From Pseudomonas putida (GTDB lineage Bacteria > Pseudomonadota > Gammaproteobacteria > Pseudomonadales > Pseudomonadaceae): a DNA stretch of 64,000 nucleotides. The translations under genes were made by a program, and so were the position numbers. The stretch spans positions 5,048,494 to 5,112,493 of the forward strand of contig CP124529.1 in NCBI GenBank assembly GCA_029953615.1, read 5' to 3'. The notes under the pieces were generated by a model. The model had not been told where the DNA came from, did not search any database, and saw only the letters and a program-made list of their open reading frames with translations. Of the stretch, positions 8,266 to 17,541 are shown piece after piece (the first letter of the stretch is position 1; each line of letters begins with the position of its first letter).

Positions 8266-8844
8266 GTGGAAAAACTGCAAACCGCTGCCACCGTGCTGAT
8301 CGTCCCCGGCCTGCGCGACCATGTCGCCGAGCACTGGCAGACCCTGCTCGCAAGCCGCCTGGCCAAGGTGCGCAGCGTACCGCCGCTGCAGGTCGACGGC
8401 CTGTGCTGCATGGCCCGGGTCGGGGCGATCCAGCGCGAACTGGACCAGATCGAGGGTGAAGTGATTCTGGTGGCGCACAGCGCCGGCGTACTGATGGTCG
8501 CCCACTGGGCGGCGCGCCACAGGCGGCCGATCAAGGGGGCATTGCTGGCGGCGCCACCCGACCTGAACGCGCAATGGCCGGCCCACTACCCAAGCCCGGC
8601 CAGCCTGGCCGAGCACGGCTGGACGCCATTACCCCAGCAGCCGCTGCCGTTTCCCAGCATTGTCGCGGCCAGCAGTAACGATCACCTGGCCAGCTTTGCC
8701 GCAGCCAGCACCCTGGCTCAAGGCTGGGGGAGCGAACTGGTCGCACTGGGGGCCGTCGGCCACCTCAACCCGGCCTCCGGCTTTGGCCCTTGGCCGCAGG
8801 CCGAGGTTTTCATCCAGCGACTGGACCAGCCCAACCTGCAATAA
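8266..8844 (+). CDS. RBBP9/YdeN-family alpha/beta hydrolase
   Basis: A 192-residue small serine hydrolase. The nucleophile elbow is VAHSAGVLM near residue 69, the acid is probably the Asp in SSNDHLASF (about 140) and the catalytic His is in GAVGHLNPASGFG (about 167), the classic RBBP9 ending. The start is GTG 8266, with GAGG 6 nt upstream; the longer frame has no such site. It opens the right operon, about 35 nt after the predicted transcription start. It may hydrolyse an ester entering the pathway; the substrate is unknown. Confidence 0.8.
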   Translation: MEKLQTAATVLIVPGLRDHVAEHWQTLLASRLAKVRSVPPLQVDGLCCMARVGAIQRELDQIEGEVILVAHSAGVLMVAHWAARHRRPIKGALLAAPPDLNAQWPAHYPSPASLAEHGWTPLPQQPLPFPSIVAASSNDHLASFAAASTLAQGWGSELVALGAVGHLNPASGFGPWPQAEVFIQRLDQPNLQ

Positions 8845-8919
8845 GCGCATGGACGCCCCAGCCACGCTCGCAAAAGACGAGCGGCGTAAAAAACAATAAC
8901 AATACGTGGAGCCATCGTA

Positions 8920-10875
8920 ATGCCAGAACACCGCATTCACCGTGCTGTGAAACCACAGCGCTGCCTGCTCGCTTGCGCCATCGGCCTGCTCACGCTGCCC
9001 GCTGCCCAGGCGTTCGAAGTCGATACCGGCAATGAAAACTGGGCCGTGCGCTTCGACAACACCCTCAAGTACAACTATGGCGTGCGCACCGAAAGCGCCG
9101 ACAAGCGCATGCTGGGCACGCCCAACAGCAACGACGGTGACTACAACTTCCGCAAGGCGGGTACCAACATCACCAACCGGGTCGACTTGCTGACTGAACT
9201 GGACGTGGTCTACCAGGGCAACACCGGGTTCCGCGTCAGCACCGCCAGCTGGTACGACAAGGCCTACGACAACACCGGTTCGAACAGCAATCCGTTCGTC
9301 AACGGCAACGGTGACCAGTCCGGCATCAACCCCAGCCTCAATGGCCTGCCCGGCACCGGTGTGCCGTTGGGCAGCCCGCACCTGAGCAACTACGCCCAGC
9401 GATACTACAGCGGCCCGTCCGGTGAAGTGCTGGATGCCTTCGTGTTCTTCAGCCGTGAAGTCGGCGAGGCCTCGCAGGTCAGTGCCAAGCTCGGCCAGCA
9501 CAATCTGTTCTGGGGCGAAACCCTGCTCAACCCGGTGCACTCGTTGAGCTATGGCCAGTCGGGCCTCGACCTGGCCAAGCTGGCCGCCTCGCCGGGCACC
9601 GAGGCGAAGGAGCTGTTCGTGCCGCGCAACCAGCTGTCGACCTCGTTCCTGGTCAACTCTGAACTGACCCTGGGCGCCCAGTACTTCTTCGACTGGGACG
9701 CCGCCCGCTTGCCCGAAGCCGGAACCTACTACGGTGGCTCGGACGTGGTAGGCGAGGGCGCCCAAAGCTTCCTGCTCGGCCACACCGGTACCCCAGGGTT
9801 GATCCCGGTACGCGGCGCGCTGACCACCATCCGCCGTGGCCACGACCTGAAACCGGGCAAGAGTGGCGACTGGGGCATCATGGCCAAATGGTCACCCGAA
9901 TGGCTCGGCGGCACCCTCGGTTTCTACTACCGCAAAACTTCCGAGATCCTCCCGCAGGCCTGGCTCGACACGCGCGGCATGACCGTCGCCAACGGCCCGT
10001 TCGGCAACCCGCCGGGCAGCCGCCAGGGTGCGGTCGGCAACCTGTACAACTCGCTGCAAAGCACGACTTACCAGTTCGCCTATTCCGACGACATCGACAT
10101 CTATGGCCTGAGCCTGTCCAAGGATGTAGGCGGCATCAGTGTCGGCAGTGACCTGAACATCCGCCACAACATGCCGCTTGCGAGCATCCCGGCAATCGTC
10201 AGCGCCCCCGGCCAGGGTGGCCTGGGCGGCGGCTTCGGCCTGCTGCCGGCACGCCTGCCCGCCAGCGGCGTGATCTATGACGTGCCCAAGGATGGCGACA
10301 GCCTGAGCGCCACCGGCGATACCCTGCACTGGACCTTGAACGGCCTGATGACCATTGGCGATACGCCGCTGTTCGATTCGGCAACCCTGCTTGGCGAACT
10401 GTTCTACAGCAACCTGCTCAAGCTCGATAGCCACAACGAGGCCTTGTACAAGGGCAAGAGCAGCTACCACGGCATCGACAAGGCCACCCGCGACAACTGG
10501 GGCATCGCTGTCAACTTCACCCCGACCTGGTACCAGGTGCTGCCGGGCATGGACCTGAGCATGCCGCTGTCGGTAAACGTCGGCCTCGACGGCGTGTCGC
10601 CGGTGCAGGGCGGCGGCGCCGAGAACACCGGCAACTATGCGGTGGGTGTGAGCGCCGCGATCTACAACCAGTACTTCGTCGACCTCAAGTACGTCGACAG
10701 TTTCGGTGAGACCAAGGCCTGCAAGGACGGCCAGACCGACGGCAGCACCCCCAACGCCCTGGACGGCGAACAGGATTACACCTGCTACGGCGGCGGTTAT
10801 GCCTCCTTCTCCGGCGGTGGTGCCACCACCGAGGACCGTGGCGCCCTGTACCTGACCGTCAAGACGACCTTCTGA
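8920..10875 (+). CDS. DUF1302 family outer-membrane protein
   Basis: A 651-residue exported protein. A signal peptide (LLACAIGLLTLPAAQA, cleavage near residue 31) precedes a sequence rich in alternating aromatic/polar strands and Gly/Asn, ending in ...TVKTTF with a terminal Phe, as in beta-barrel outer-membrane proteins. DUF1302 proteins nearly always occur with a DUF1329 partner, here 38 nt downstream. In Pseudomonas such pairs accompany genes for degradation of hydrophobic or CoA-activated substrates, so a role in uptake across the outer membrane is plausible but not shown. Confidence 0.87.
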   Translation: MPEHRIHRAVKPQRCLLACAIGLLTLPAAQAFEVDTGNENWAVRFDNTLKYNYGVRTESADKRMLGTPNSNDGDYNFRKAGTNITNRVDLLTELDVVYQGNTGFRVSTASWYDKAYDNTGSNSNPFVNGNGDQSGINPSLNGLPGTGVPLGSPHLSNYAQRYYSGPSGEVLDAFVFFSREVGEASQVSAKLGQHNLFWGETLLNPVHSLSYGQSGLDLAKLAASPGTEAKELFVPRNQLSTSFLVNSELTLGAQYFFDWDAARLPEAGTYYGGSDVVGEGAQSFLLGHTGTPGLIPVRGALTTIRRGHDLKPGKSGDWGIMAKWSPEWLGGTLGFYYRKTSEILPQAWLDTRGMTVANGPFGNPPGSRQGAVGNLYNSLQSTTYQFAYSDDIDIYGLSLSKDVGGISVGSDLNIRHNMPLASIPAIVSAPGQGGLGGGFGLLPARLPASGVIYDVPKDGDSLSATGDTLHWTLNGLMTIGDTPLFDSATLLGELFYSNLLKLDSHNEALYKGKSSYHGIDKATRDNWGIAVNFTPTWYQVLPGMDLSMPLSVNVGLDGVSPVQGGGAENTGNYAVGVSAAIYNQYFVDLKYVDSFGETKACKDGQTDGSTPNALDGEQDYTCYGGGYASFSGGGATTEDRGALYLTVKTTF

Positions 10876-10913
10876 GTCATGTTTCCTACAGCCTACACAG
10901 GAAGACAACCATC

Positions 10914-12272
10914 ATGAATTTCGTACGTACCCTGCTGGCCTCGTGCCTGTCACTGGCCGCGCTGAACGCTGCCCAGGCCGCCGTCTCCACTGACCAGGCC
11001 GCGCGCCTGGGCAGCAGCCTGACTGCCATCGGCGCGGAAAAGGCCGGCAATGCCGATGGCTCGATCCCGGCCTACCAGGGCGGCCTGCAGACCCCGCCAG
11101 CCAGCTACCAGAGCGGCGCCAGCATGCGCCCAGACCCGTTCGCCAGCGACAAGCCGCTGCTGGTCATTGATGCCAGCAACGCCGAGCAGTACAAGAGCCA
11201 GCTGACTGCCACCACCCTGGAACTGCTCAAGCGCTACCCCAGCTACCGCGTCGATGTGTACCCGACCCACCGTAGCGTGGCGCTGCCGCAAGCAGTACTC
11301 GACAACACCCGCAAGAACGCCACGGCAGCCAACAGCAAGGAGGGTGGCACCGCGGTGGACAACGTGCTGCCGGGCATCCCGTTCCCGATTCCGCAGAACG
11401 GTGCCGAGGCCATGTGGAACTTCCTGCTGCGCTACCAGGGCGTGAGCATGACCGCCAAGTACGACTCGTGGAACGTCGATGCCGCCGGCAAGCCATCGCT
11501 GTCGACCACCGGCCAGGCCAATATCAGCTACCCGATCTACGAGGACATGGCCAAGCCGATTGGCGCCAAGGACACCTACTACCAGATGAAGCTGGTGTAC
11601 ACCGGGCCCGCCCGCCGTGCCGGCGAAGCGATGATGCTGCGCGATGCTGCCAACCCGCTGGTGCAGCCACGCAGCGCCTGGCAGTACCTGCCGGGCCAGC
11701 GCCGGGTCAAGCTGGCACCGAACCTGGCCTACGACACGCCCAACCCGGGCACCTCGGGTTCGGGTACCTACGATGACGTGTTCGTCTTCAACGGCGCGCT
11801 GGACCGCTACGACTGGACCCTGGTCGGCAAACAGGAAATGTACGTGCCATACAACACTTACCAGCTCACCTACAACACCGACGTCAAGCAGGTGATCACA
11901 CCCAACCACCTGGCGCCGCAGTTCGTGCGCTGGGAGAAGCACCGGGTGTGGGTGGTGGAAGGCAAGCTCAAGGACGGCGCGCGGCACATCTACCACAAGC
12001 GCCGCTTCTACCTCGACGAAGATAGCTGGATCGCCCTGGCTTCGGACCAGTACGACGCGCGCGGCCAGTTGTACCGCGGCTCGTTCGCCTTCCTCACCCA
12101 GAGCTACGACAAACAGACCCCCGACGCCACGCCGTTCATGATCTACGACCTGATCGGCGGCACCTACAACCTCAATGGCGTGGTCGGAGCCTACGGCGGC
12201 ATCCGCTACATCGACCCGCTGTCGAAAACCCAATGGTCGCCCGAGTCGCTGGCCGGCAACGGCATTCGCTGA
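10914..12272 (+). CDS. DUF1329 family periplasmic/outer-membrane lipoprotein-like protein
   Basis: A 452-residue protein with a signal peptide ending ALNAAQA near residue 22 and no further membrane segments. DUF1329 has a LolA/LolB-like fold in related structures and is thought to bind hydrophobic ligands in the periplasm; this is family knowledge, not visible here. The pairing with DUF1302 directly upstream and an MMPL-type RND protein downstream suggests an envelope-spanning lipid or hydrophobic-compound handling system. Confidence 0.87.
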   Translation: MNFVRTLLASCLSLAALNAAQAAVSTDQAARLGSSLTAIGAEKAGNADGSIPAYQGGLQTPPASYQSGASMRPDPFASDKPLLVIDASNAEQYKSQLTATTLELLKRYPSYRVDVYPTHRSVALPQAVLDNTRKNATAANSKEGGTAVDNVLPGIPFPIPQNGAEAMWNFLLRYQGVSMTAKYDSWNVDAAGKPSLSTTGQANISYPIYEDMAKPIGAKDTYYQMKLVYTGPARRAGEAMMLRDAANPLVQPRSAWQYLPGQRRVKLAPNLAYDTPNPGTSGSGTYDDVFVFNGALDRYDWTLVGKQEMYVPYNTYQLTYNTDVKQVITPNHLAPQFVRWEKHRVWVVEGKLKDGARHIYHKRRFYLDEDSWIALASDQYDARGQLYRGSFAFLTQSYDKQTPDATPFMIYDLIGGTYNLNGVVGAYGGIRYIDPLSKTQWSPESLAGNGIR

Positions 12273-12293
12273 ACGCACACAGCAGAGGTGGCA

Positions 12294-13289
12294 ATGTCTG
12301 TCTTCAAACGATGCAGCGTGGTAGTTCTGGCCTTGGCCGCGCTGCAGGGCGCGGCTCACGCGGCACCCTTCACCGATGTGCTGGACTTGCCCGCGATGCC
12401 CAGCGCCCTGGTCGCCAGCAGCGCCTTGCGCGATGTAACCCTGGCCGGGCAGCGCCTGGTCGCGGTTGGCCCACGTGGGCACATCCTGTACTCCGACGAC
12501 CACGGCGTGCACTGGCAGCAGGCCCAGGTGCCGGTCAGTGCCGACCTGAATGCCGTGAGCTTTGCTACGCCTGAACTGGGCTGGGCAGTTGGCCACGATG
12601 GCGTGGTGCTGCACAGCCGCGATGGCGGAGTGCACTGGCAGAAGCAGCTCGATGGCCGGGTGCTGGCTGAACAACTGCCGGGTACGGGCAGCGACAATGC
12701 CTTGCTCGACGTGTGGTTCAGCGATGCCCGCAATGGCTATGCGGTCGGCGTGTTCAACCTGCTGTTGCGCACCGTTGACGGCGGCGAGCACTGGCAGCCT
12801 TGGCTCGACCACAGCGATAACCCGCAAGGCCTGCACCTGACCAGCCTGGCCGCAGTGGGTGACGAGCTGTACATCACCGGCGAGCAAGGCCTGCTGCTGA
12901 AGCAGGACGGCGAACGCTTCAGCCGCGTCGAAACACCTTACGCCGGCACACTGTTCGGTGCTGTCGGCAAGCCCGGTGTGCTGCTGGTCTACGGCCTGCG
13001 TGGGCATGCCTACCGCAGCACCGATAGCGGCCGGCAGTGGCAACCGGTCAGCACTGGTGTGAACACCAGCCTCACCGCCGCCGGTGTCGACCGTGACGGC
13101 CAGCTGTGGCTGGCCAGTCAGGCTGGCGACCTGCTGCTAAGCCGGGATGACGGCGCCAGCTTCAGCCCGGTGCCGCAAGGCGCCCGTGGCCCGGTGACTG
13201 CGCTCGCCACCGATACCGGCAATGGCCTGGTTCTGGTCGGCGAGCGGGGCGTGCGCAACCAGCCTGGCAACCCCACGCTGCACCCATAA
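12294..13289 (+). CDS. YCF48/BNR-repeat beta-propeller-like exported protein
   Basis: A 331-residue exported protein with a signal peptide (VVVLALAALQGAAHA). Repeated blades of the form S-D-D/D-G-G-x-H-W-Q occur (for example SDDHGVHWQQ, RDGGVHWQKQ, VDGGEHWQPW, TDSGRQWQPV), the YCF48/photosystem-stability-factor-like repeat. I chose ATG 12294 over GTG 12288 because AGAGG is 5 nt before it. Proteins of this type are found beside DUF1302/DUF1329/RND genes and may be assembly factors for that envelope complex; direct function unknown. Confidence 0.82.
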   Translation: MSVFKRCSVVVLALAALQGAAHAAPFTDVLDLPAMPSALVASSALRDVTLAGQRLVAVGPRGHILYSDDHGVHWQQAQVPVSADLNAVSFATPELGWAVGHDGVVLHSRDGGVHWQKQLDGRVLAEQLPGTGSDNALLDVWFSDARNGYAVGVFNLLLRTVDGGEHWQPWLDHSDNPQGLHLTSLAAVGDELYITGEQGLLLKQDGERFSRVETPYAGTLFGAVGKPGVLLVYGLRGHAYRSTDSGRQWQPVSTGVNTSLTAAGVDRDGQLWLASQAGDLLLSRDDGASFSPVPQGARGPVTALATDTGNGLVLVGERGVRNQPGNPTLHP

Positions 13290-13304
13290 CAAGAGAAGAC
13301 CCCG

Positions 13305-15770
13305 ATGGCCGCTACCCGCCAAGACACCCTGCCGGTAATCCGCAACCTCGACGATTTCGACCCACGCTCAGGCAATGCCCTGGAGCGCCTGGTGTTCAAC
13401 CATCGCCTGCCGTTCCTGCTGTGCATGCTGCTGGCGACCCTGGTGCTGGGCTACATGGCGCTGACCCGCCTGGAGCTGCGCCCCAGTTTCGACAAGATGC
13501 TGCCGCAGAGCCACCCCTACATCCAGAACTACCTGGAAAACCGCCCATCGCTGCGCGGCCTGGGCAACGCAGTGCGGGTGGTGGTGGAGAACACCCAGGG
13601 CGACATCTTCGACCCCGGCTACCTGCAGACCCTGCGCCACATCAACGACGAGCTGTTCCTCAGCCAGGGCGTGGACCGGGCCTGGGTGAAGTCGCTGTGG
13701 AGCCCGGCGGTGCGCTGGACCGAGGTGACCGAGGAGGGCTTCCAGGGCGGCCCGGTGATGCCCGACGGCTACCAGGGCGCGGCGGCTGACATTGAGCAAC
13801 TGCGGCAGAACATCGAGCGCGCCAACATCGTCGGCAGCCTGGTGGCGCGCGACTTCAAGTCGAGCATGCTGGTCGTGCCGTTGCTCGACCAGGACTCGGC
13901 CACCGGCAAAGGCCTCGACTACCACGCCTTCTCGCAAAAGCTCGAACAACTGCGCAGCCAGTACCAGGCCAGCGGCCAGTACCGCATCCATGTGATCGGC
14001 TTCGCCAAACTGATGGGGGACCTGATCGACGGGCTGATCCAGGTGATGGCGTTCTTCGCCCTGGCGGTGCTGACCAGCCTGCTGATCATCTATTGCTATA
14101 CCCGTTGCGTGCGCAGCACCTTGCTGGTGGTGCTGTGTTCGCTGACTGCGGTGGTGTGGCAGCTGGGCATCGTCGCCTGGCTGGGCTACGCCATCGACCC
14201 GTATTCGATCCTGGTGCCGTTCCTGATCTTCGCCATCGGCGTATCCCACGCGGCGCAGAAGATGAACGGCATCCTTCAGGACATCGGCCGTGGCACCCAT
14301 CGCCAGGTGGCCGCGCGCTATACCTTCCGCCGCCTGTTCGTGGCCGGGGTGACTGCGCTGCTGGCCGATGCGGTGGGTTTTGCCGTACTGATGCTGATCG
14401 ACATCCCGGTGATCCAGGACCTGGCCATCACCGCCAGCATCGGCGTGGCCGTACTGATCTTCACTTCGCTGCTGTTGATGCCGGTGGCGCTGTCGTATGT
14501 AGGGGTTGGCCGCAAGGCGGCCGAGCGGGCCTTGTACATCGACGCCCGCGCAGCGCAGCACCGTGGCTTTGGCCGACTGTGGGACCTGCTCGACCGCTTC
14601 ACCGAACGCAAATGGGCCAGCGCCGCACTGCTGGCGGCCCTGGCCCTGGGCGCCCTTGGCATCTGGGGCAGCCTGCAATTGAAAATCGGCGATCTCGACA
14701 GCGGCGCCCCCGAGCTGCGCTCGGATTCGCGCTACAACCTCGACAACGCCTACATCACCCAGCACTACGCGCTGTCCAGCGATACCTTCGCGGTGATGGT
14801 CAAGACCGCGCCGGAAGGCTGCCTGCAATACCAGACACTGGTCCTCGCCGACCGTCTGGCCTGGGAACTGCAGCAATTGCCGGGGGTGCAGACCACAGTG
14901 TCGCTGGCCAACGCCGTGCGCCAGATCACCGCCGGCACCTACGAAGGCAACCCGCGCCTGAACAGCCTGCAGCGCAACCAGGACGTGCTCAACTACGCCG
15001 CCCAGCAGGCCTCGGTCAACGCCCCGGAACTGTTCAACAACGACTGCTCGCTGATGCCGGTCATCGCCTACCTCAAGGATCACCGCGCCGACACCCTGGC
15101 CCAGGTGGCCGCGGTGGCCGAACGTTTTGCCCAGGCCAACAGCAACGCCGACCACCAGTTCTTGCTGGCCGCCGGTAGCGCCGGTATCGAAGCCGCCACC
15201 AATGTGGTGGTCCGCGAGGCCAACCACCGCATGCTGTTGCTGGTGTACCTGGCGGTCACCCTGTTCTGCCTGTTCACCTTCCGCAGCTGGCGCGCCACGC
15301 TGGTGGCGATCCTGCCACTGATGCTCACCTCGGTGCTGTGCGAGGCGTTGATGGTGGCCATGGGCATTGGCGTGAAGGTCGCCACCCTGCCGGTAATCGC
15401 CCTGGGCGTTGGCATTGGCGTGGACTACGCGCTGTACCTGCTCAGCGTGCAGCTGCATTACCAGCGCGCCGGGCTGAGCCTGGCCCAGGCCTACCAGAAG
15501 GCCGTGGCCTTCACCGGCCGAGTGGTGGGGCTGGTCGGCATCACCTTGGCGGCCGGCGTGGTGGGCTGGGCCTGGTCGCCGATCAAGTTCCAGGCCGACA
15601 TGGGCCTGCTGCTGACCTTCATGTTCCTGTGGAACATGCTCGGCGCGCTGGTGCTGATCCCGGCGTTGTCGCATTTCCTCCTGCGTGGCCAGACCGCCCC
15701 GGCGCCTGCCGAGGCCCAGGCCACGTCGCTTTCGCAAACCCAAGAAACCGAGTGCTCGCCTCATGTCTGA
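13305..15770 (+). CDS. MMPL/RND-family transporter
   Basis: An 821-residue inner-membrane protein with the duplicated RND layout: one TM helix near the N terminus, a large periplasmic loop, a 5-helix block, then a second TM-loop-TM5 repeat. Length and the single-polypeptide form without adaptor or outer-membrane channel genes fit the MMPL/HpnN-like hydrophobe exporters rather than drug efflux HAE1 pumps. It starts 15 nt after the YCF48-like gene and overlaps the acyl-CoA dehydrogenase start by 8 nt, so it belongs to the same operon. Confidence 0.87.
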   Translation: MAATRQDTLPVIRNLDDFDPRSGNALERLVFNHRLPFLLCMLLATLVLGYMALTRLELRPSFDKMLPQSHPYIQNYLENRPSLRGLGNAVRVVVENTQGDIFDPGYLQTLRHINDELFLSQGVDRAWVKSLWSPAVRWTEVTEEGFQGGPVMPDGYQGAAADIEQLRQNIERANIVGSLVARDFKSSMLVVPLLDQDSATGKGLDYHAFSQKLEQLRSQYQASGQYRIHVIGFAKLMGDLIDGLIQVMAFFALAVLTSLLIIYCYTRCVRSTLLVVLCSLTAVVWQLGIVAWLGYAIDPYSILVPFLIFAIGVSHAAQKMNGILQDIGRGTHRQVAARYTFRRLFVAGVTALLADAVGFAVLMLIDIPVIQDLAITASIGVAVLIFTSLLLMPVALSYVGVGRKAAERALYIDARAAQHRGFGRLWDLLDRFTERKWASAALLAALALGALGIWGSLQLKIGDLDSGAPELRSDSRYNLDNAYITQHYALSSDTFAVMVKTAPEGCLQYQTLVLADRLAWELQQLPGVQTTVSLANAVRQITAGTYEGNPRLNSLQRNQDVLNYAAQQASVNAPELFNNDCSLMPVIAYLKDHRADTLAQVAAVAERFAQANSNADHQFLLAAGSAGIEAATNVVVREANHRMLLLVYLAVTLFCLFTFRSWRATLVAILPLMLTSVLCEALMVAMGIGVKVATLPVIALGVGIGVDYALYLLSVQLHYQRAGLSLAQAYQKAVAFTGRVVGLVGITLAAGVVGWAWSPIKFQADMGLLLTFMFLWNMLGALVLIPALSHFLLRGQTAPAPAEAQATSLSQTQETECSPHV

Positions 15771-17541
15771 TTACCTTCCGCCACTGCGCGACATGGATTT
15801 TCTGTTCAACGAAGTGTTCGACATCCCGGCCTGGTGGGCGCAAACGCCCGCCCTGGCCGAGCAGGTCGATGGCGAAACTGCCCGGGCGGTGCTCGAACAG
15901 GCCGGCAAGCTGATTGCCGAGGTGGTGGCGCCGCTCAACCGCAGTGGCGACGAGCAAGGCTGCCGCTGGGAGGCCGGCAAGGTGCGTACCCCCGATGGCT
16001 TCGCCGATGCTTACCGGGCATTTGCCGCCGATGGCTGGGTCGGCGTGGCCGGTGCCCCGGAGTACGGCGGCATGGGCATGCCGAAAGTGATCGGTGCCCA
16101 GCTTGAGGAAATGCTCAATGCCGCCAACCTGTCGTTCGGCCTGTACCCGATGCTGACCGCCGGGGCCTGCCTGGCGCTGCTCAACCATGCCAGCGAGCCG
16201 TTGAAGGCGCAGTACCTGCCGCCCATGTACCAAGGGCGCTGGACCGGTTCGATGTGCCTGACCGAGCCGCACGCCGGCACCGACCTGGGCTTGATCCGCA
16301 CCCGCGCCGAGCCGGTGGCCGATGGCCGCTACCGCATCAGCGGGACCAAGATCTTCATCACTGGCGGTGAGCAGGACCTGACCGAGAACATCATCCACCT
16401 GGTGCTGGCGCGGCTACCGGATGCACCCGCCGGGGCCAAGGGCATTTCGCTGTTTCTGGTGCCCAAGGTGCTGGTCGACGCTGACGGCGTGCTGGGTGAG
16501 GCCAATGCAGTGAGTTGCGGTTCGATCGAGCACAAGATGGGCATCAAGGCCTCGGCCACCTGTGTGATGAACTTCGACGGCGCCTTCGGTTACCTGGTCG
16601 GCGAGCCGAACAAGGGCCTCAACGCCATGTTCACCATGATGAACTACGAGCGCCTGGGTGTGGGTATCCAGGGCCTGGCCCTGGGCGAACGTTCCTACCA
16701 GGGCGCTATCGCCTATGCCCGTGATCGCCAGCAGGGCCGTGCGCCGAGCGGCGCCGAAGCACCTGGGCAGAGTGCTGATCCGATCATCGTCCACCCGGAC
16801 GTGCGGCGCATGCTGCTGACCATGAAGGCGCTGAACGAAGGCGGGCGGGCTTTTTCCACCTATGTGGCGCTGCAACTGGACCTGGCCAGGTACAGCGAGG
16901 CCCCGGTCGCGCGCGCGCAAGCCGAGGCCAAGGTCGCGCTACTGACGCCGGTGGCCAAGGCCTTCCTCACCGACATGGGGCTGGAGACCACCGTGCACGG
17001 CCAACAGGTGCTGGGTGGCCATGGCTATATCCGTGAGTGGGGCCAGGAGCAGCTGATCCGCGACTGCCGCATCACCCAGATCTACGAAGGCACCAATGGC
17101 ATCCAGGCCCTCGACCTGGTGGGGCGTAAACTGTTCGCCGATGGCGGCGAGGCGTATCGCTGCGTGTCCCACGAAATTACTGCCTTTGCCGAGGTGCTGC
17201 CCGCGGCGTGCGCGGAGTTCGGCGCGCCGCTGCTGGCTGCAGTGCGCAACCTGGACGAACTGACCGCGTGGTTGCTCGATCGGGCCCAGGGCAACCCGCG
17301 TGAGCTGGGCGCCGCGGCGGTGGAGTACCTTCAGGTATTTGGCTACACCTTCTACGCCTACCTGTGGGCACGCATGGCCTTGGTTTGCCAGTGTCATGCG
17401 GCTCCGGAGCCGTTCCACCTGAGCAAGCTGGGCACCGCGCGTTTCTACTTTGCCCGCCTGCTGCCACGCATTCATTCGCTGAGCGCCAGTGTGAAGGCCG
17501 GTAGCGACAGCCTGTACCTGCTCGAGGCCGGGCAACTGTGA
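15763..17541 (+). CDS. Acyl-CoA dehydrogenase (long form with C-terminal extension)
   Basis: A 592-residue flavoenzyme. N-terminal alpha domain, then a beta domain containing MCLTEPHAGTDLG (about residue 165) and KIFITGGEQDLT, a C-terminal helical domain with GGHGYIREWGQEQLIRDCRI and the typical YEGTNGIQALDLVGRK. The extra about 130 residues at the C terminus match the Acyl-CoA_dh_C-like extension of FadE5-type enzymes. It catalyses alpha,beta-desaturation of an acyl-CoA using FAD. The start MSDYLPPLRD at 15763 overlaps the RND gene by 8 nt; its stop overlaps the GTG of the ligase. Confidence 0.9.
   Translation: MSDYLPPLRDMDFLFNEVFDIPAWWAQTPALAEQVDGETARAVLEQAGKLIAEVVAPLNRSGDEQGCRWEAGKVRTPDGFADAYRAFAADGWVGVAGAPEYGGMGMPKVIGAQLEEMLNAANLSFGLYPMLTAGACLALLNHASEPLKAQYLPPMYQGRWTGSMCLTEPHAGTDLGLIRTRAEPVADGRYRISGTKIFITGGEQDLTENIIHLVLARLPDAPAGAKGISLFLVPKVLVDADGVLGEANAVSCGSIEHKMGIKASATCVMNFDGAFGYLVGEPNKGLNAMFTMMNYERLGVGIQGLALGERSYQGAIAYARDRQQGRAPSGAEAPGQSADPIIVHPDVRRMLLTMKALNEGGRAFSTYVALQLDLARYSEAPVARAQAEAKVALLTPVAKAFLTDMGLETTVHGQQVLGGHGYIREWGQEQLIRDCRITQIYEGTNGIQALDLVGRKLFADGGEAYRCVSHEITAFAEVLPAACAEFGAPLLAAVRNLDELTAWLLDRAQGNPRELGAAAVEYLQVFGYTFYAYLWARMALVCQCHAAPEPFHLSKLGTARFYFARLLPRIHSLSASVKAGSDSLYLLEAGQL

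Noticed and set aside
13368..15764. 798-codon minus-strand open frame across the MMPL transporter gene
   Set aside because: Composition (Gln/His/Arg/Gly-rich) and lack of any domain show it is a shadow of the transporter frame.
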